Of a stretch of DNA of 64,000 nucleotides, positions 1-7,848 are shown in pieces. This DNA is from CAVQND01 sp049518415 (GTDB lineage: Bacteria > Verrucomicrobiota > Verrucomicrobiia > Limisphaerales > UBA8199). Position numbers and translations under genes: made by a program. The stretch lies in NCBI GenBank assembly GCA_049518415.1, contig JBEKRX010000024.1:1-64000 (forward strand), in the 5' to 3' direction. Position 1 is the first letter of the stretch. Each line of letters begins with the position of its first letter. A model generated the notes under the pieces. The model did no database searches. It had not been told where the DNA came from and saw only the letters and a list, made by a program, of their open reading frames with translations.

Positions 1-147
1 ACTGTGCCAGACATCGCCTTGAACACGGGGCTGAACGTGCTGGTGTTCAAAGTGGTGAATGAAACCGCCGACTGGCAGGGGTCCATTCGGTTGACCGATG
101 CCCAGGGCAATCCGGTCAAGGGCATCAAGGTGAGCCTGACACCGTAG
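1..147 (+). CDS. C-terminal end of a secreted beta-sandwich protein (partial)
   Basis: The window opens inside a reading frame that ends at a TAG at 145-147. The 48 visible residues (ending IKVSLTP) contain LNVLVFKVVNE followed by W.GS.RLTD.QGNPV, the kind of terminal beta-strand segment seen at the C-terminus of large secreted glycosidase- or discoidin-like proteins of Planctomycetes and Verrucomicrobia. The catalytic part, if any, lies outside the window, so no function can be assigned. The reading frame is convincing because it is the only open frame and its composition is protein-like; the family link is inferred from the tail only. Confidence 0.55.
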   Translation, partial: TVPDIALNTGLNVLVFKVVNETADWQGSIRLTDAQGNPVKGIKVSLTP

Positions 148-552
148 GCTCGCGTCGAAGAACGACGACAGTGGGAACAGGGTGCGCATGGCGAATTGGC
201 GACTGCCCCGGGAGGCTTGAATGGGGAGCGAACGGCGAACAGCGAACGGCGAATGGCGAATGGCGAACAGTGCCGCAGAGCGGCAGAGAATGGAAGTCGG
301 CCAGCCCTTTGTGGCAAGATGCGGCTCTCAACGCCTAGGCCTATCGAATCCTGTTCTGGCCCCGCCGCGGCGGGGCCGGTGTGAGTTGAGTGTGGCCGGC
401 TCCGGGAAAGAGCGGCTGGGCAGAATTGTTTTGGGGCGCGTGGGGTTAATCAAAGGCGATTCTGATTGGGGTTGCAGGAGGGAGATTAGGATTAAGATTA
501 GGATTAGTGTTAGGAGGGACCACCCAAAAAAGTGAAATGCTCCCCGCGAGCG
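148..552. repeat. Intergenic stretch with two short tandem repeats
   Basis: No convincing gene is seen here. Positions 228-269 hold six tandem 7-bp units of the form GCGAAYR (GCGAACG, GCGAACA, GCGAATG). Positions about 483-515 hold a purine-rich run of TTAGGA/TTAAGA-like hexamers. Both look like slippage-prone simple repeats. Confidence 0.7.
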
Positions 553-1257
553 CTAAGCGGGATAACCGACGGTGTGGGCGAACAGCACTCGTTGTTCCGG
601 GCGCAATTTGAACTCCTTGGCCGTGGCAGCCTTGTTGCAGTTGTGGAACCAGGCCGCCAGCCCTTGTGAGGCCGCGAACAGAAACACGTTCGCCGCGATG
701 AGACCCGTATCGGTGTAAAAATAGGACTTTTGAACCTCCGGGTTGCCGATGCTCGGGTCGGGCTGCCCTGGCCCCGTATCGTACCGCGCGAGGTCGACGA
801 CGTAGAAAATGTTCACTGGAGCGGACGCGGCCGCCCCTCGCCCGGCCCGCGCGCGGAAGTCCCCGGCCACAACCGGTGTCAGTTGGTGAGGAACCGCCGC
901 GTAGAGATAGACCCCTTCGGGCAGAGCGACGTAGAGATCGATTTCCTGTGAGTTGCTGGCCGATGCGGCGGTCCGGCCGGGCTTGCCGAAGGACCCCTTC
1001 TCACGGTTCACTCCGAAGGCGGCCCAGAGCAGGTTGGACAGGACCTGCGGCGGGAGTTCTCTGGCGCTGATGTTACGGGTTGTCTTTCGCTCCTTTAGGG
1101 CCGCCAGGACGGACTTGCCGCCGTCGGCCTCGGGCTTGGGGAGCGTGATGGGTTTCAGGTCCCGGTTGGGGGTTGGTGCATCCTGTGCCAGGCTGGTTGC
1201 GGTTCCGGCCAACAGGGTGAGCGCGGGTAAAGTCTTTACGAATGTTCTGCGGTTCAT
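553..1257 (-). CDS. Tat-exported nitroreductase / SagB-ThcOx-type oxidoreductase
   Basis: The protein is 234 residues from the ATG at 1257. I chose this start over the in-frame start at 1278 because it begins MNRRTFVKTLP, a twin-arginine (RRTF.K) signal followed by a hydrophobic stretch ending near SLAQ. The mature part resembles the FMN-dependent nitroreductase fold: K..RK(T)TRN.S near residue 60, a central LLWAAFGVNR segment and SNSQEIDLYVALPEGVYLY. This pattern is typical of the SagB/ThcOx branch. Folded cofactor-bound export by Tat fits an FMN enzyme acting in the periplasm. No partner gene is adjacent, so the substrate is unknown. The Tat leader is clear, and the family call is fairly sure. 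Confidence 0.8.
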   Translation of the reverse strand: MNRRTFVKTLPALTLLAGTATSLAQDAPTPNRDLKPITLPKPEADGGKSVLAALKERKTTRNISARELPPQVLSNLLWAAFGVNREKGSFGKPGRTAASASNSQEIDLYVALPEGVYLYAAVPHQLTPVVAGDFRARAGRGAAASAPVNIFYVVDLARYDTGPGQPDPSIGNPEVQKSYFYTDTGLIAANVFLFAASQGLAAWFHNCNKAATAKEFKLRPEQRVLFAHTVGYPA

Positions 1258-1858
1258 CGAATTCTCCCTTCCAGTCAAGTGGTCTTCGCTTCATACGTCT
1301 CCGGGCATGGTTCCCACTCGGGAACCCCGGACCAGCCCCAGTTAAGCCCCAACCCCATGCCCTTGTCCAGCCTTTCGGTCCTGGTCTATCCCGGCAGTTT
1401 TTTCGTGAAGACGACCCGGCACGTGGGCTTGGGCGTTATGGAAGAAAGCGATCAAACGCGGCTGGGTGAGGCCTGGCAGCAAGGGGTTGTGATTCTGGCT
1501 TGGAACGCCGTGCGCAACGGTGCTGCCGACCCTGTGCATGGCGAATTGCCAACTCCCCCGCAGGGAATCCGGAGGACAACGCGCCGCCCCGAGAGCACCC
1601 ATTGGGTTCAGTCCACGGAGCCCGCCATCTCGCGACGGGCGAGGATTAGCTCGGAGTTCCCGGCGAAGGGCAACTCCCCCATTGGCTGCATTGGCTCTAT
1701 TGGCTCTATTGGCAATTTTTGTCCAAAATCCAAGGCCCAAAGTCGAGGGCGGGCCGCCGTTCCGAGCGGCCGGCAACCTGGCGCCCAGCGCGGCGCGGCG
1801 GCAGCCTGACTGAATATTCTCCAACCAATTCCATCGAAGTATGTTCAGCAGGGTAAAC
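1258..1858. repeat. Gene-poor intergenic stretch with a dispersed 9-bp repeat copy
   Basis: No supported gene. At 1681-1716 there are four head-to-tail 9-bp units (ATTGGCTGC, ATTGGCTCT twice, ATTGGCAAT), followed by TTTTTGTCCAAAATCC. The same arrangement recurs near 36.8, 44.8 and 57.2 kb. The upstream flank (about 1620-1680) also resembles the GC-rich flank of those copies. Small ORFs across it are by-products of the repeats. Confidence 0.65.
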
Positions 1859-3265
1859 TTATTTAACTCGCTTAACCCTTCTCTGTCGCCCCGTTTCGAT
1901 TAGCGCCTGGAGCCGGGAGCCGAGCATTGGCAGGAGAGCGTCGCAGACTGGCGGGATTTCGAGTTCGAGCGTGGGCAGGCCCAGTTCCCGGCGCACGACC
2001 TGGCGGATGAGGGCGCCTTCGCGGGCGCAATGGCTGGCGCCGGGAATGCGGGCCACGACCACGGCCTCGGCCCGGGTGGCGCGGCAGTCGGCCACAAGGC
2101 GGGCGGCCCGCGCCAGGGTCGAGCCGGCCATCGGGTCGGCCAGGGCCGTCCGGGCCAGGGCCTCGAGCGGCGGCAGGTCTTCGGGGATCGGCTCCAAGGC
2201 ATGAGTGAACATATAATCCGAGCCGCAGATGCGGCCGCCCCAATCTTCCAGCAGGTTCATGGCGCGCAGGTCGGCGACGGGATTCACCCAGAAAATCCGC
2301 ACCGCCGTCTCGGGCACGGCGAACCGGCCTTGCCGGAGGCGGGACTCGGCCTCGGCCAGCAGGTCGGCGAGCACGGCGACGCTCTCCTCGCGGTCGGAGC
2401 AGAAATGGATGGCGAGCATTTCGGCGATGAGCATTTCGAGGGCGGGCAGCGGGGCGCCGGGAGCGCCATAGACCGTCCGGCGCAGGGCGGCGAGGAGACG
2501 GCGGACTTTGTTGGCTTCGCGAATCCCGCCCGCGAGGGCGGGCGCATCCAGCGGCCGGCCCGCCAGCTCGCCCAAGACGTTCGCCAGCCGCGCCAGTTCC
2601 TCGCGCACGCATGCCACTTGAATCGGCGGGGCGCTCAGGTTGCCGGGCAGGGCCAGGGCCGTCTCGCCCGCCTCCGGCAGGCGGCGGCGCGGCATTTCCC
2701 ACCACACGATCGGGAAACCTGTTTGCTCCAGGCGTTGCGCGATGGCCGAGAAGTCATCGCAGACGGCGCCGGCGCTGCAGATCAGCAGGTCGGGCCGCGG
2801 GAAGTGCTCGCCGTTTTGAAAGGCCGCCAGCATCGCGCGGACCGGACAGAACGAAGCATCAATGCCCAGGGCCTCGGCCTGCTGGAGCAACCCATCGCTG
2901 CACTCCATCAGGCAGGGGGTCCACCACGCCCCGTCCGGATAGAAGGCCCGCACCCCGGGCAGCGAATAGGCCATCACCGGCACGGTGCCCAGGTCCTTCA
3001 TGGCGCCGACAATCTTGTCGCCGCGGGCGCGGGCCTGCCGGAGGCGCTGGTTTTCCGTGAGCAGAAAATTCCAAAGCCGAAGCGCCGCCGGGGAATCATC
3101 GAACCGCAACCGGCGCAGGCGCAGGTCGCCTTCCGAGACCACGTGCCGGCTCAGCGGCCCGCCGTAGTCCGGCTCGCGCAGGCCGGCGCGGACCAGTTCA
3201 GCGTAGCGGCCGTCCCACTCGGACAGGGTCAGTTTGCAGGGCGAGGTCATGCGGTTTGGCTTCAT
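1859..3265 (-). CDS. 2-hydroxyacyl-CoA dehydratase-like subunit (HgdB/BcrC/FldBC family)
   Basis: A 468-residue protein starting at the ATG at 3265 (MKPNRMTSP). That ATG overlaps the TGA of the upstream gene in an ATGA arrangement, which decides the start and implies translational coupling. Sequence character matches the D-subunit family of 2-hydroxyacyl-CoA dehydratases and benzoyl-CoA reductases: a helical N-terminus, PVMAYSLPGVRAFYPDG, and cysteines in WWTPCLMECSDG (about residue 115), SFCPVRAML, LLICSAGAVCDDF (about 160) and GGRICGSDYMF (about 347). Such cysteines ligate the [4Fe-4S] cluster in known members. Together with the next gene it would form a heterodimer that eliminates water from a 2-hydroxyacyl-CoA or reduces an aromatic CoA thioester. 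No acyl-CoA transferase or ATP-dependent activator lies nearby, so the substrate is unknown. Confidence 0.75.
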   Translation of the reverse strand: MKPNRMTSPCKLTLSEWDGRYAELVRAGLREPDYGGPLSRHVVSEGDLRLRRLRFDDSPAALRLWNFLLTENQRLRQARARGDKIVGAMKDLGTVPVMAYSLPGVRAFYPDGAWWTPCLMECSDGLLQQAEALGIDASFCPVRAMLAAFQNGEHFPRPDLLICSAGAVCDDFSAIAQRLEQTGFPIVWWEMPRRRLPEAGETALALPGNLSAPPIQVACVREELARLANVLGELAGRPLDAPALAGGIREANKVRRLLAALRRTVYGAPGAPLPALEMLIAEMLAIHFCSDREESVAVLADLLAEAESRLRQGRFAVPETAVRIFWVNPVADLRAMNLLEDWGGRICGSDYMFTHALEPIPEDLPPLEALARTALADPMAGSTLARAARLVADCRATRAEAVVVARIPGASHCAREGALIRQVVRRELGLPTLELEIPPVCDALLPMLGSRLQALIETGRQRRVKRVK

Positions 3266-4446
3266 CGCAGCGCCTCCAGGAAAGCTTCGATGCGTCCGGT
3301 GATACGCGGCCAGCCGCTGGCAACCTCCTCGGCGTCCAGCAGCAACAACGGCCGGCCAAAGGCCTCGCGGAGCGACTGGGCTTCGGCGCGCCAAAGATCG
3401 CAACCCACGTAGGCCCACAGCACCAGGCCGCGCGCGCCGCGGGCGTCCAACCGCTCCCGCAGCCAGGCATAGAGCCGCGTGTTGGGACGCTGAAAGACAT
3501 CCACGCAATGGGCCAGATACTCCCGCGCCAACCCAGTGGCGCAGGCGTCCTCGCCTGCGAGTGCACGGGGCGTCTTGCCCCGTGTTCCTCCGGGCGGCGA
3601 GACGCCGCCCGAACCCGCAGCCGAGACGGCTGCGCTACAAGGTTCATGGGCAGGGCCGGGGTGGGGGGGAACACAGCAGGCGAGCGCCCGGCCTGCCTCG
3701 CTTTCTGAGGCGCCTGCAATATGCCCGGCCTGAGCTCCAGCCCCGTCGCTTGCGGGCGCGTCACCCCGGTCGCGAGCCGGCTCTGCGGCCCATAGACTGC
3801 GTTCACCGGCCTCGGTGGCGTTGAGGACCACCCGTCCGCCGGCGCGCTCAAGGACCTCCAGCAAGCGCCACTGCGCGCGCGGCAGCGGCCCGCCCACCAG
3901 GGCGAGCGGAATCGAGGCGCCGACCGGGCCACTGTGCTCCGGGAGGCACACTGAACCGTCCCAGTGGAAACGCGCGATGGCCTCGGCGTACTGGCGCGCC
4001 GGGCAGGCGGGAGCCGCTTGCAAGAGCCGGCGGCGGGCCCGGCCGTAGTGGTCCAGCACGGCCTGGAGTCTTTCGGCCGAGGGCGCCTGGCCGCCGAGCC
4101 CGACCAGGAAATGACTTAGCCGCTCCAATTCGGAACAGAAGAGCCGCTCGGCTACGGGCGTCTGCCAGGTGGCCGGCAGGTTGAACAGAAAGAAGCGCCC
4201 GGGGACCGTGCCGGCGACGGCGTCAAAGCCGCGCCGCAACTGGTCGCAGTGGGTGGTGAAGATGACCGCGGACTGAGGCCGCAGGTCGGCCAGGCGCACT
4301 ACGGCCTGGGCAAAGGCACAGACACCCGCTGAGAGCGGCGCCGGCTCGAAGGCAAAATCATCGGCGTACCAGACGCCGCGCGGCTCCAGCCCGTGCGCCC
4401 GAATCCATTCAGCGGGCACCCAGGGGCTGGTGTAGAAGAGGCGCAT
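3262..4446 (-). CDS. Second 2-hydroxyacyl-CoA dehydratase-like subunit, with an in-frame repeat insertion
   Basis: A 394-residue protein upstream of and overlapping the previous gene by 4 bp. Family hallmarks are the cluster-cysteine segment AGVCAFAQAVVRL near residue 45, FTTHCDQLRRGFD near 75, and a C-terminal LVLWAYVGCDLWRAEAQ followed by LLLLDAEE and TRIEAFLEA. These correspond to the cysteine positions of HgdB/BcrB-like subunits. Between the Rossmann-like centre (VVLNATEAGERSLWAAEP) and LAREYLAHCVDVFQRP lies about 80 residues of low-complexity sequence unlike the family. It is encoded at about 3535-3790 by hairpin-repeat DNA of the kind seen elsewhere between genes. The reading frame stays open, so the protein may still be made, with an extra surface loop. 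Confidence 0.7.
   Translation of the reverse strand: MRLFYTSPWVPAEWIRAHGLEPRGVWYADDFAFEPAPLSAGVCAFAQAVVRLADLRPQSAVIFTTHCDQLRRGFDAVAGTVPGRFFLFNLPATWQTPVAERLFCSELERLSHFLVGLGGQAPSAERLQAVLDHYGRARRRLLQAAPACPARQYAEAIARFHWDGSVCLPEHSGPVGASIPLALVGGPLPRAQWRLLEVLERAGGRVVLNATEAGERSLWAAEPARDRGDAPASDGAGAQAGHIAGASESEAGRALACCVPPHPGPAHEPCSAAVSAAGSGGVSPPGGTRGKTPRALAGEDACATGLAREYLAHCVDVFQRPNTRLYAWLRERLDARGARGLVLWAYVGCDLWRAEAQSLREAFGRPLLLLDAEEVASGWPRITGRIEAFLEALR
3535..3790. repeat. Hairpin-repeat DNA inserted within a coding region
   Basis: Within the dehydratase-like gene, 3535-3650 reads as a string of GC-rich hairpins (GCAGGCGTCCTCGCCTGC, GGGGCGTCTTGCCCC, GGGCGGCGAGACGCCGCCC, CAGCCGAGACGGCTG). The same style of element occurs in intergenic DNA at 36561-36682 and 60540-60640. 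The boundaries of the inserted segment are approximate, judged from where the family-like protein sequence stops and resumes. Confidence 0.65.
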
Positions 4447-4821
4447 AATGGGAAGCGCGAGCCGAATTCACAAATAACAATTTGTAGTTTGCCAGAATCT
4501 TTCGGACTTGTCGAACCCGATAAGGCCAGGCTTTCGAGCCTTCGCAAATGGAATTTCCTTTTTCTGGCGCTGCGCGCATTGCCAGAGCGGCGATTTCTTC
4601 GGATTCCTGGCGCGATAGACTTGCATTGAACCTTTTGCCGGCATAAAGGGGAGGTGTGCCATCGAACGACACAGGTTTTGTGGAAAATCCGCAACCCCAG
4701 AGATTTGACTGTCGATTCTGGGCCGGCGGGATTTTGTGGCGCAGTTCCAGTTCGCGTTCGGTCTTGAGATGTCACAGGTTCAGAGCATTCGTAAAATCAT
4801 TCAGGTGCAAGGGACCACGGC
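4447..4821. other. Intergenic region between divergent genes
   Basis: This 375-bp gap separates the dehydratase operon (minus) from the MFS gene (plus) and should hold both promoters. It is less GC-rich than its neighbours around 4460-4570. I could not fix a convincing -35/-10 pair. A minus-strand ORF of 87 codons (4409-4672) has no recognisable features and overlaps the start of the dehydratase gene, so I do not call it. Confidence 0.5.
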
Positions 4822-6072
4822 ATGACTGAGGCACCCGTTCAGCCGGTCGGCAGGACTGCGCGCCTGGTGCCCTATGCGTGGGCCGTCGTGCTGATGCTCT
4901 GGCCGGTGGCGCTGCTGAATTATCTGGACCGAATGATGGTCGCCACCATGCGCGCTTCGATCCGCGCCGACATTCCGACCATTGCCAACGACGCCCAGTT
5001 CGGCGTGCTGATGGCCCTGTTCATGTGGGTGTATGCGCTGCTGAGCCCGGTGGGCGGTTACGTGGCCGACCGGTTCAACCGGCGCTGGGCCGTGATTGCC
5101 AGCCTGTTTATCTGGTCGGTGGTGACCTGGCTGACGGGCCAGGCGCGCACGTTCGAGCAGATGGCCTGGGCGCGCGCGCTCATGGGGGTGAGCGAGGCCT
5201 GTTACATTCCCGCGGCGTTGGCGCTGATAGCGGATTTCCATCCCGGCCCCACGCGCTCGCGCGCGGTCGGCATCCACACCAGCGGCATCTATGCCGGACA
5301 GGCGCTCGGCGGCGTGGGGGGGTACATCGCCGACGCCGGTTCGTGGCGCAATGGGTTTTATTGGTTTGGGATGGCGGGGGTGTTGTACGCCCTGCTCCTG
5401 TTGCTGTTGCTTCGCGACGCGCCCCGGCCGGCAGGCGAGCCCGGAGCCAAGGCCTCGGCAGTCAGTCTCCGGGCCACGGCGCAGGGTTTGTTCGGCGCGG
5501 CGGGCTTCCTGATCCTGGTCGTCTATTTCACGCTTCCCGCCATGCCGGGATGGGCGGTGAAGAATTGGCTGCCCACCCATTTGGCGACGGCCTTCGGTTT
5601 GAGGCAAGGCCCCGCCGGCCTTTCGGCGACGGGCTATGTCACGCTGGCTTCGCTGGGCGGGGCGCTGCTGGGCGGGGTGCTGGCCGACCGCTGGGTGCGG
5701 GCCACCAGGCGCGGGCGCATTTTTACCAGCGCCCTGGGCACCGCCCTCTGCGTGCCGGCCCTGCTCGGCCTCGGTTTCGCCCCCTCGCTCGCCGTGGCGC
5801 TCACCTGCATGGTGCTCTTCGGCCTGGGTTTCGGCTGTTTCGACGCGAACAGCATGCCGATTCTCTGCCAGCTCGTCCGGCCCGAGTACCGCGCCACTGG
5901 CTATGGGGTGATGAACCTGGTGAGCATCAGCACCGGCGCGGGAGTCACCTGGGCCCTGGGCGCGATGCGCGACCACGGCACCTCGCTCGGGGTCGCCTTC
6001 ACTCTCTCGGCCCTCACCGCCGCTCTGGGAGCGGCGCTTATCCTGCTGGTTCGTCCGCTCCCGGACCGGTAA
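4822..6072 (+). CDS. Major facilitator superfamily transporter
   Basis: A 416-residue polytopic membrane protein with about 12 hydrophobic segments. The N-terminal half shows LNYLDRMMVATMR in the first helix and the loop 2-3 signature GGYVADRFNRRWAV, the classic MFS G..aDR.gRR motif; the motif recurs in the second half as GGVLADRWVRATRRGR. This looks like the organic-anion/sugar-acid (ACS-like) branch, importing or exporting a small anionic compound across the inner membrane. The substrate cannot be read from sequence. The gene ends directly against a sulfatase remnant. A transporter beside a sulfatase is a common arrangement for desulfation or uptake of a host or plant compound, but here the partner is broken. 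Confidence 0.85.
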   Translation: MTEAPVQPVGRTARLVPYAWAVVLMLWPVALLNYLDRMMVATMRASIRADIPTIANDAQFGVLMALFMWVYALLSPVGGYVADRFNRRWAVIASLFIWSVVTWLTGQARTFEQMAWARALMGVSEACYIPAALALIADFHPGPTRSRAVGIHTSGIYAGQALGGVGGYIADAGSWRNGFYWFGMAGVLYALLLLLLLRDAPRPAGEPGAKASAVSLRATAQGLFGAAGFLILVVYFTLPAMPGWAVKNWLPTHLATAFGLRQGPAGLSATGYVTLASLGGALLGGVLADRWVRATRRGRIFTSALGTALCVPALLGLGFAPSLAVALTCMVLFGLGFGCFDANSMPILCQLVRPEYRATGYGVMNLVSISTGAGVTWALGAMRDHGTSLGVAFTLSALTAALGAALILLVRPLPDR

Positions 6073-6325
6073 GACAATCGTCTTTTTCATGTCCGACAAC
6101 GGCGGTCTGAGCGCGCAGGGCCGCAGCGGTCCGCCGCACACCCACAATGCCCCGTTGAGCAGCGGCAGAGGCTCCGCCCGCGAAGGCGGCATCCGCGAAC
6201 CCATGGTCGTCAAGCGGCCCGGGGTGGCCGCCCCCGGCTCGGTCTGCCCCCACCCCGTCATGATCGAAGATTTCTTTCCCACCATCATCGAGGTGACGGG
6301 CGCGGCAACGCGGGTCAAATCGCCG
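6071..6325 (+). pseudogene. Sulfatase remnant (central/C-terminal fragment)
   Basis: In the frame read from about 6074 (1 codon past the MFS stop), the translation gives TIVFFMSDNGGLS, then NAPLSSGRGSAREGGIREP, RPGVAAPGSVCPHPV and EDFFPTIIEVTG. These are, in order, the conserved blocks of type I sulfatases around the second metal site (SDNGG) and the EGGIR.P loop. The N-terminal half with the formylglycine CxPSR motif is absent and the C-terminal domain is lost, so this is a dead fragment of roughly 85 codons. It begins exactly at the stop codon of the transporter gene, which points to a deletion that removed the start of a formerly adjacent sulfatase gene. Confidence 0.85.
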
Positions 6326-6649
6326 CCGGGCGCCGCGCTGACTTCGTGCGCAAGATCAATGTGGCTTTGCAAGAGTTGGTGGAGACTGGAGGTAGGCCCA
6401 AGTTCATCCTCCTGGCGCAATTGCTGCCCGCCCGGGGCATTGGGGCCCTGGTGGAATCCCGATTCGGAATCGGGACTCGGAAAATCGGTTGCCACAGCGC
6501 AGGCCAAGCCCGAAACTTGCGTGCCCGCTGCGGACTCAATGACCAATCCCGATTCTGAATCGGGACTCAATACTCAATACCCAATGAATCCCGATTCCGA
6601 ATCCCGATTCCGAATCGGGATTCCAGAGGTGGTCTGAGGCGCAGCCTCG
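6326..6649. repeat. Cluster of palindromic GATTCGGAATC repeats
   Basis: After the sulfatase fragment there is a short unrecognised open stretch (about 6340-6455). Then come four copies of a 19-bp palindrome of the form TCCCGATTCSGAATCGGGA at 6457-6475, 6547-6565, 6589-6605 (partial) and 6602-6620. Five further copies lie elsewhere in the window. Confidence 0.8.
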
Positions 6650-7441
6650 CTAATCATCCTGGGGTTGACCTTGCCAGCCGCGGGCACGGGCACCTTCCTG
6701 GAACCTGCCTCGGCCGTCGGGACCGCGGTCCATCTCGCCGGCGCGCGGGCCAAACCCGCCCAACCGACCCCAACCGCGTCTCATGGGCGGCGGAGGGAAA
6801 CCTGGACCACCGGGCTGGGCACGGAATGCGTAAGGCCTGCCGGGATACTCGAATTCACGGTCGCCATCACGCATCAGGGGCGGAGGGCCGCCTGGGCCGC
6901 CGGGACCATCGTAGAACCTGCCTGGGCCGTCGGGACCGCGGTCCATCTCGCCGGCGCGCGGGCCAAACCCGCCCAACCGACCCCAACCGCGTCTCATGGG
7001 CGGGGGAGGGAGACCTGGGCCACCGGGCTGGGCACGGAATGCGTAAGGCCTACCGGGGCCGGGCTGATTATTGCTCCTGGGCAGGCCGAAACCGCCGGCG
7101 CCACGCTCACCGTATTGCGGAGAAGGTTGGCCGGGGCGAGGCGGAGCGCCGAACGAACTGGCTCCCGGCGGTTCGTTGAAGCGGTCAGCACGGGGCGGCG
7201 GTTCTTTGGCACTGTCGAGGCGGTTGGAGCGGGGCTCCTCTTTGGAGTCATCCTGCTCCGGGACTTGGTGCCTGCGGTCCATCATGCGCTGACGGACCTG
7301 CTGCAGGTCGGAGACTCCCTGGTCTGCCTCGGGAGGGCGAACCTGGGCGTGAAGGTTTCCAGCGCCGAACAGCAGACAAACGGCCGTTCCCAGCGACCCA
7401 GGCATCATCGGTTGCATTACAGATCGTATTATCGTTTTCAT
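6650..7441 (-). CDS. Secreted Pro/Gly/Arg-rich protein with a 48-residue internal duplication
   Basis: A 263-residue protein with a probable Sec signal peptide (MKTIIRSVMQPMM, then a hydrophobic stretch ending GNLHAQ) and a short charged segment (VSDLQQVRQRMMDRRHQ). The rest is a low-complexity Pro/Gly/Arg tail. A 48-residue unit beginning near GRPYAFRAQPGGPG and containing PPPPMRRGWGRLGGFGPRAGE occurs twice, almost identical. The corresponding DNA is a 144-bp near-exact direct duplication (6701-6844 and 6914-7057). The function is unknown. Proteins of this composition are often periplasmic or cell-surface structural proteins. The consistent signal peptide and frame across both repeats support a real gene; the other frames are also open because of the repeats. 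Confidence 0.65.
   Translation of the reverse strand: MKTIIRSVMQPMMPGSLGTAVCLLFGAGNLHAQVRPPEADQGVSDLQQVRQRMMDRRHQVPEQDDSKEEPRSNRLDSAKEPPPRADRFNEPPGASSFGAPPRPGQPSPQYGERGAGGFGLPRSNNQPGPGRPYAFRAQPGGPGLPPPPMRRGWGRLGGFGPRAGEMDRGPDGPGRFYDGPGGPGGPPPLMRDGDREFEYPGRPYAFRAQPGGPGFPPPPMRRGWGRLGGFGPRAGEMDRGPDGRGRFQEGARARGWQGQPQDD
6701..6844. repeat. 144-bp direct repeat, copy 1
   Basis: Near-identical to 6914-7057, in frame within the Pro/Gly-rich protein gene. The few differences (for example CGGCCG versus GGGCCG near the start) suggest a fairly recent duplication. Confidence 0.85.
6914..7057. repeat. 144-bp direct repeat, copy 2
   Basis: Partner of 6701-6844. The two copies are separated by 69 bp that encode DGPGGPGGPPPLMRDGDREF-like sequence, so the whole tail is built from repeats. 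Confidence 0.85.
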
Positions 7442-7603
7442 ATTGCCCGCAGCGTAATACAGAGCACGTTAAGATAACGTGAAGCGTCCGCGCAACTCGT
7501 GGAGGCTTCCCATGAACCACAGCGCAGGGCAGGCCTTCTGCCGACGCGTCGGGAGACGCCGCTTTGCCTCGCGCTCACTGGCTCGCTCACTCAAGGCGGC
7601 CCG

Positions 7604-7753
7604 ATGAGAGTGCTGATCGGTCAAAGGGCGGAGGAGGATTTGGCGCAGATCTTTGCCTGTCTTCCGGCGCGGGCTGATTCCTCCGTCGCAGAACGATTTC
7701 GGATTGAGGCCGAGAGCGCCCTGGGCGGCTGGGAATCCGCAAGCCTGCGCTGA
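7604..7753 (+). pseudogene. ParE/RelE-family toxin N-terminal fragment
   Basis: Forty-nine codons beginning MRVLIGQRAEEDLAQIFACL and continuing with AERFRIEAESALGG. This matches the first helical hairpin of ParE/RelE-type toxins (R.A..DL..I..Y....s...A.rF...i). Full-length members run about 95 residues. Here the frame changes character after GGWESA and stops, so the beta-sheet core with the active-site or gyrase-binding residues is missing. No antitoxin is visible upstream. The fragment lies 19 bp from a tRNA gene, a common insertion and deletion site. It is probably inactive. Confidence 0.6.
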
Positions 7754-7772
7754 ATGCACAGGATTTCCAGGC

Positions 7773-7848
7773 TGGTGGGCCCAGCAGGATTTGAACCTGC
7801 GACCAAGCGATTATGAGTCGCCTGCTCTGACCACTGAGCTATGGGCCC
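7773..7848 (-). tRNA. ileX: tRNA-Ile2 (anticodon CAU)
   Basis: On the minus strand a 76-nt cloverleaf reads from GGGCCCATAGCTCAG at the 5' end to GGTTCAAATCC in the T arm, with an encoded CCA. The anticodon loop CTCATAA gives CAU. The body, with GGCGACTCATAATCGC in the anticodon arm and GGTCGC in the variable region, matches the tRNA-Ile2 class (C34 modified to lysidine by TilS, reading AUA) rather than elongator or initiator tRNA-Met. The acceptor stem GGGCCCA/TGGGCCC pairs perfectly. Confidence 0.93.

Noticed and set aside
2030..3412. Long plus-strand open frame (460 codons)
   Set aside because: Antisense to the dehydratase-like subunit, which has family motifs; high GC leaves the opposite strand open.
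4409..4672. Minus-strand 87-codon frame upstream of the dehydratase genes
   Set aside because: No motif, no supported start and overlap with the dehydratase gene start.
4801..6570. Minus-strand open frame of 589 codons over the MFS gene
   Set aside because: Antisense to a protein with clear MFS motifs and passes through palindromic repeats.
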